From assembly GCA_026874595.1 (NCBI GenBank), contig CM049319.1, forward strand, positions 753,501-817,500: a stretch of 64,000 nucleotides of DNA, in the 5' to 3' direction. Positions 58,301 through 64,000 of the stretch are shown here, in pieces (position 1 is the first letter of the stretch; each line of letters starts with the position of its first letter). The stretch comes from Sipunculus nudus. Taxonomy: Eukaryota > Annelida > Sipuncula > Golfingiida > Sipunculidae. A program made the translations under genes and the position numbers. Under the pieces are notes generated by a model. It had not been told where the DNA came from. It made no database searches and saw nothing but the letters and a program-made list of their open reading frames with translations.

Positions 58301-61300
58301 CACGCCAATACAGTCTGCACTGATATGGGGTTAAATATATTACTAAGGCCACACATTAAAACACGCCAATACAGTCTGCACTGTTACGGTGTTGAATATA
58401 TTACTAAGGATACACAATTAAACACGCCAATACAGTCTGCACTGTTATTGGGTTGAATATATTATTAAGGCCACACATTAAAACACGCAACTACTGTCTA
58501 CAATGTAATGATTTTGGATATATAACTAAGGTCACACAACAGAACACGTCACAACGGTCTATCGAAGACGACACAACAAAACACGCCTCTACAGTCTTAA
58601 CTGTTATGATGTTGGATATATTATTAAGGCCACAAATTGAAACACGCCAATACAGTCTGCACTGTTACGGTGTTGAATATATTACTTAGGATACACAATT
58701 AAACACGCCAATACAGTCTGCACTGATATTGGGTTGAATATATTATTAAGGCCACACATTAAAACACGCAACTACTGTCTACAATGTAATGATTTTGGAT
58801 ATATAACTAAGGTCACACAACAGAACACGTCACTACGGTCTATCGAAGACGACACAACAAAACACGCCTCTACAGTCTTAACTGTTATGATGTTGGATAT
58901 ATTATTAAGGCCACACATTGAAACACGCCAATACAGTCTGCACTGATATGGGGTTAAACATATTACTAAGGCCACACATTAAAACACGCCAATACAGTCT
59001 GCACTGTTACAGTGTTGAATATATTACTAAGGATACACAATTAAACACGCCAATACAGTCTGCACTGATATTGGGTTGAATATATTATTAAGGCCACACA
59101 TGAAAACACGCAACTACTGTCTACAATGTAATGATTTTGGATATATAACTAAGGTCACACAACAGAACACGTCACTACGGTCTATCGAAGACGACACAAC
59201 AAAACACTCCTCTACAGTCTTAACTGTTATGATGTTGGATATATTATTAAGGCCACACATTGAAACACGCCAATACAGTCTGCACTGTTACGGTGTTGAA
59301 TATATTACTAAGGATACACAATTAAACACGCCAATACAGTCTGCACTGATATTGGGTTGAATATATTATTAAGGCCACACATTAAAACACGCAACTACTG
59401 TCTACAATGTAATGATTTTGGATATATAACTAAGGTCACACAACAGAACACGTCACTACGGTCTATCGAAGACGACACAACAAAACACGCCTCTACAGTC
59501 TTAACTGTTATGATGTTGGATATATTATTAAGGCCACACATTGAAACACGCCAATACAGTCTGCACTGATATGGGGTTAAATATATTACTAAGGCCACAC
59601 ATTAAAACACGCCAATACAGTCTGCACTGTTACGGTGTTGAATATATTACTAAGGATACACAATTAAACACGCCAATACGGTCTGCACTGATATTGGGTT
59701 GAATATATTATTAAGGCCACACATTAAAACAGGCAACTACTGTCTACAATGTAATGATTTTGGATATATAACTAAGGTCACACAACAGAACACGTCACTA
59801 CGGTCTATCGAAGACGACACAACAAAACACGCCTCTACAGTCTTAACTGTTATGATGTTGGATATATTATTAAGGCCACACATTGAAACACGCCAATACA
59901 GTCTGCACTGATATGGGGTTAAATATATTACTAAGGCCACACATTAAAACACGCCAATACAGTCTGCACTGTTACGGTGTTGAATATATTACTAAGGATA
60001 CACAATTAAACGCGCCAATACAGTCTGCACTGATATTGGGTTGAATATATTATTAAGGCCACACATTAAAACACGCAACTACTGTCTACAATGTAATGAT
60101 TTTGGATATATAACTAAGGTCACACAACAGAACACGTCACTACGGTCTATCGAAGACGACACAACAAAACACGCCTCTACAGTCTTAACTGTTATGATGT
60201 TGGATATATTATTAAGGCCACACATTGAAACACGCCAATACAGTCTGCACTGTTACGGTGTTGAATATATTACTAAGGATACACAATTAAACACGCCAAT
60301 ACAGTCTGCACTGATATTGGGTTGAATATATTATTAAGGCCACACATTAAAACACGCAACTACTGTCTACAATGTAATGATTTTGGATATATAACTAAGG
60401 TCACACAACAGAACACGTCACTACGGTCTATCGAAGACGACACAACAAAACACGCCTCTACAGTCTTAACTGTTATGATGTTGGATATATTATTAAGGCC
60501 ACACATTGAAACACGCCAATACAGTCTGCACTGTTACGGTGTTGAATATATTACTAAGGATACACAATTAAACACGCCAATACAGTCTGCACTGATATTG
60601 GGTTGAATATATTATTAAGGCCACACATTAAAACACGCAACTACTGTCTACAATGTAATGATTTTGGATATATAACTAAGGTCACACAACAGAACACGTC
60701 ACTACGGTCTATCGAAGACGACACAACAAAACACGCCTCTACAGTCTTAACTGTTATGATGTTGGATATATTATTAAGGCCACACATTGAAACACGCCAA
60801 TACAGTCTGCACTGTTACGGTGTTGAATATATTACTAAGGATACACAATTAAACACGCCAATACAGTCTGCACTGATATTGGGTTGAATATATTATTAAG
60901 GCCACACATTAAAACACGCAACTACTGTCTACAATGTAATGATTTTGGATATATAACTAAGGTCACACAACAGAACACGTCACTACGGTATATCGAAGAC
61001 GACACAACAAAACACGCCTCTACAGTCTTAACTGTTATGATGTTGGATATATTATTAAGGCCACACATTGAAACACGCCAATACAGTCTGCACTGTTACG
61101 GTGTTGAATATATTACTAAGGATACACAATTAAACACGCCAATACAGTCTGCACTGATATTGGGTTGAATATATTATTAAGGCCACACATTAAAACACGC
61201 AACTACTGTCTACAATGTAATGATTTTGGATATATAACTAAGGTCACACAACAGAACACGTCACTACGGTCTATCGAAGACGACACAACAAAACACGCCT

Positions 61301-63937
61301 CTACAGTCTTAACTGTTATGATGTTGGATATATTATTAAGGCCACACATTGAAACACGCCAATACAGTCTGCACTGATATGGGGTTAAATATATTACTAA
61401 GGCCACACATTAAAACACGCCAATACAGTCTGCACTGTTACGGTGTTGAATATATTACTAAGGATACACAATTAAACACGCCAATACAGTCTGCACTGAT
61501 ATTGGGTTGAATATATTATTAAGGCCACACATTAAAACACGCAACTACTGTCTACAATGTAATGATTTTGGATATATAACTAAGGTCACACAACAGAACA
61601 CGTCACTACGGTCTATCGAAGACGACACAACAAAACACGCCTCTACAGTCTTAACTGTTATGATGTTGGATATATTATTAAGGCCACACATTGAAACACG
61701 CCAATACAGTCTGCACTGTTACGGTGTTGAATATATTACTAAGGATACACAATTAAACACGCCAATACAGTCTGCACTGATATTGGGTTGAATATATTAT
61801 TAAGGCCACACATTAAAACACGCAACTACTGTCTACAATGTAATGATTTTGGATATATAACTAAGGTCACACAACAGAACACGTCACTACGGTCTATCGA
61901 AGACGACACAACAAAACACGCCTCTACAGTCTTAACTGTTATGATGTTGGATATATTATTAAGGCCACACATTGAAACACGCCAATACAGTCTGCACTGT
62001 TACGGTGTTGAATATATTACTAAGGATACACAATTAAACACGCCAATACAGTCTGCACTGATATTGGGTTGAATATATTATTAAGGCCACACATTAAAAC
62101 ACGCAACTACTGTCTACAATGCAATGATTTTGGATATATAACTAAGGTCACACAACAGAACACGTCACTACGGTCTATCGAAGACGACACAACAAAACAC
62201 GCCTCTACAGTCTTAACTGTTATGATGTTGGATATATTATTAAGGCCACACATTGAAACACGCCAATACAGTCTGCACTGTTACGGTGTTGAATATATTA
62301 CTAAGGATACACAATTAAACACGCCAATACAGTCTGCACTGATATTGGGTTGAATATATTATTAAGGCCACACATTAAAACACGCAACTACTGTCTACAA
62401 TGTAATGGTTTTGGATATATAACTAAGGTCACACAACAGAACACGTCACTACGGTCTATCGAAGACGACACAACAAAACACGCCTCTACAGTCTTAACTG
62501 TTATGATGTTGGATATATTATTAAGGCCACACATTGAAACACGCCAATACAGTCTGCACTGATATGGGGTTAAATATATTACTAAGGCCACACATTAAAA
62601 CACGCCAATACAGTCTGCACTGTTACGGTGTTGAATATATTACTAAGGATACACAATTAAACACGCCAATACAGTCTGCACTGATATTGGGTTGAATATA
62701 TTATTAAGGCCACACATTAAAACACGCAACTACTTTCTACAATGTAATGATTTTGAATATATAACTAAGGTCACACAACAGAACACGTCACTACGGTCTA
62801 TCGAAGACGACACAACAAAACACGCCTCTACAGTCTTAACTGTTATGATGTTGGATATATTATTAAGGCCACACATTGAAACACGCCAATACAGTCTGCA
62901 CTGTTACGGTGTTGAATATATTACTAAGGATACACAATTAAACACGCCAATACAGTCTGCACTGATATTGGGTTGAATATATTATTAAGGCCACACATTA
63001 AAACACGCAACTACTGTCTACAATGTAATGATTTTGGATATATAACTAAGGTCACACAACAGAACACGTCACTACGGTCTATCGAAGACGACACAACAAA
63101 ACACGCCTCTACAGTCTTAACTGTTATGATGTTGGATATATTATTAAGGCCACACATTGAAACACGCCAATACAGTCTGCACTGATATGGGGTTAAATAT
63201 ATTACTAAGGCCACACATTAAAACACGCCAATACAGTCTGCACTGTTACGGTGTTGAATATATTACTAAGGACACACAATTAAACACGCCAATACAGTCT
63301 GCACTGTTATTGGGTTGAATATATTATTAAGGCCACACATTAAAACACGCAACTACTGTCTACAATGTAATGATTTTGGATATATAACTAAGGTCACACA
63401 ACAGAACACGTCACTACGGTCTATCGAAGACGACACAACAAAACACGCCTCTACAGTCATAACTGTTATGATGTTGGATATATTATTAAGGCCACACATT
63501 GAAACACGCCAATACAGTCTGCACTGTTACGGTGTTGAATATATTACTAAGGATACACAATTAAACACGCCAATACAGTCTGCACTGATATTGGGTTGAA
63601 TATATTATTAAGGCCACACATTAAAACACGCAACTACTGTCTACAATGTAATGATTTTGGATATATAACTAAGGTCACACAACAGAACACGTCACTACGG
63701 TCTATCGAAGACGACACAACAAAACACGCCTCTACAGTCTTAACTGTTATGATGTTGGATATATTATTAAGGCCACACATTGAAACACGCCAATACAGTC
63801 TGCACTGATATGGGGTTAAATATATTACTAAGGCCACACATTGAAACACGCCAATACAGTCTGCACTGTTACGGTGTTGAATATATTACTAAGGATACAC
63901 AATTAAACACGCCAATACAGTCTGCACTGATATTGGG

Positions 63938-64000
63938 TTGAATATATTATTAAGGCCACACATTAAAACACGCAACTACTGTCTACAATGTAATGATTTT
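63938..64000 (+). repeat. Partial unit at right edge
   Basis: A complete A monomer (63938-63998) plus the first two bases of B. The array continues beyond the window. By the 19,031-bp correspondence this is the start of the counterpart of the L unit at 44907. Confidence 0.95.

Larger units (their letters stand above)
53067..63937 (+). repeat. Block 10: downstream copy of 19-kb duplication
   Basis: 35 complete units in the same order as 34035-44906: L, XL, L, S x5, L x2, S, L, S x2, L, S, L, S, L, S, L x2, S x4, L, S x3, L, S, L, S, L. The offset is 19,032 bp before the 1-bp deletion near 55231 and 19,031 bp after it. Differences noted by eye: 34793/53825, 34581/53613, 34891/53923, 55231 (deletion), about 55449, 37381/56412, about 57032, about 57077, 40169/59200, 41434/60465, 42755/61786 and 44384/63415. 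That is at least 12 in about 10.9 kb, near 0.1%. Confidence 0.93.
1..64000. repeat. Satellite DNA array, 61-bp monomer family, fills the window
   Basis: Every base belongs to a head-to-tail tandem array in one orientation. The repeating landmarks are a TTGAATATATT-like monomer start, AAGGCCACACATT in the first third, ACACGCC in the middle and ACAGTCTGCACTG near the end. The 61-bp monomers are grouped into units of 281 bp (S), 342 bp (L) and 464 bp (XL), equal to 5, 6 or 8 monomers minus a constant 24 bp. Neighbouring units differ by only a few substitutions, so homogenisation is strong and recent. No unique DNA, transposon, inversion, rRNA or tRNA interrupts it. Both array ends lie outside the window. 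Length, purity and higher-order organisation are typical of eukaryotic centromeric or heterochromatic satellites; that role is inferred. The species and satellite name are not recognised. Confidence 0.98.

Noticed and set aside
121-63849. Plus-strand frames of 70-95 codons in each unit, overlapping by four bases (TTGA) like translationally coupled genes
   Set aside because: They start at TTG or GTG, change frame with every 281-bp unit, are cut to 70 codons in L units by a TGA in C', and have near-identical DNA with no sign of codon-level constraint. The overlap is just the D-to-A junction. Satellite by-product.
1564-63849. Minus-strand frames of 67-71 codons in L units
   Set aside because: They are antisense to the same repeat and exist only where C' and E are present. 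No promoter or gene context. Not genes.
1-64000. CRISPR array
   Set aside because: Repeats are directly abutting, 61 bp and longer, with no unique spacers and no cas genes. The scale and structure are those of satellite DNA.
1-64000. Tandem gene family or repeat-protein gene
   Set aside because: 61 and 281 are not multiples of three, so no frame persists. No introns, splice signals or conserved protein domain could be recognised.
1-64000. Primate alpha satellite or another named satellite
   Set aside because: The period is 61/281/342 bp, not 171 bp, and the sequence shows no resemblance I can recognise. That 342 equals 2 x 171 is coincidence: L is built of 61-bp monomers. A database search (Dfam, Repbase, nt) would be decisive for identity.
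1-64000. Polyadenylation signals (ATTAAA in A, D and E monomers)
   Set aside because: The word recurs in every unit as part of the AT-rich monomer. Without a gene or downstream element it carries no information.

Overview
The whole 64 kb is one uninterrupted, head-to-tail tandem satellite array. There is no gene, RNA gene, transposon, unique spacer or orientation switch anywhere in it. The ancestral building block is a 61-bp monomer. From 121 to 63937 the sequence parses without remainder into 206 higher-order units: 121 short units (S, 281 bp, one of them 280), 77 long units (L, 342 bp, one of them 340), 7 extra-long units (XL, 464 bp) and one deleted unit of 237 bp. These lengths sum exactly to 63,817 bp. 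All unit sizes follow one rule, n x 61 minus 24 bp, with n = 5, 6 or 8. The 24 bp is a deletion that fused two monomers into a 98-bp segment (B) present in every unit.

Monomer vocabulary: A (61 bp, most diverged), B (98 bp, fused dimer), C (61 bp, ends in TTACGGTG), C' (C with the ending GATATGGGG), E (61 bp, starts TTAAAT, ends TTACGGTG) and D (61 bp, ends GATATTGGG). S = A-B-C-D. L = A-B-C'-E-D. XL = A-B-C'-E-D-(A/E hybrid)-D.

Layout. 1-120 is the tail of a unit. 121-10003 mixes S and L, with S-runs that grow from 2 to 5 to 6. 10004-16514 and 16515-22463 are two tandem copies of a superunit of about 6 kb. 22464-28026, 28027-32729 and 32730-36587 are three related, progressively shorter superunits. 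34035 onward is repeated 19,031 bp downstream (53067 to the window end), with 35 units in the same order. 45249-50232 is a regular zone of eight S-L dimers (623 bp each). Private mutations shared at fixed offsets mark nested tandem duplications at scales of 61 bp, 281/342 bp, 623 and 1,246 bp, 3.6 kb, 5.3 kb, 6.2 kb and 19 kb.

Organism: a eukaryote, probably a centromeric, pericentromeric or other heterochromatic satellite, given its length, homogeneity and higher-order structure. I do not recognise the family; it is not the 171-bp primate alpha satellite. GC is about 37% in a standard S unit and CpG is not depleted (9 per 281 bp, about 0.95 of expectation). The open reading frames of 67-94 codons in each unit are by-products of the repeat: they start at TTG or GTG, change frame from unit to unit and stop at unit junctions. 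I annotate no protein-coding gene.
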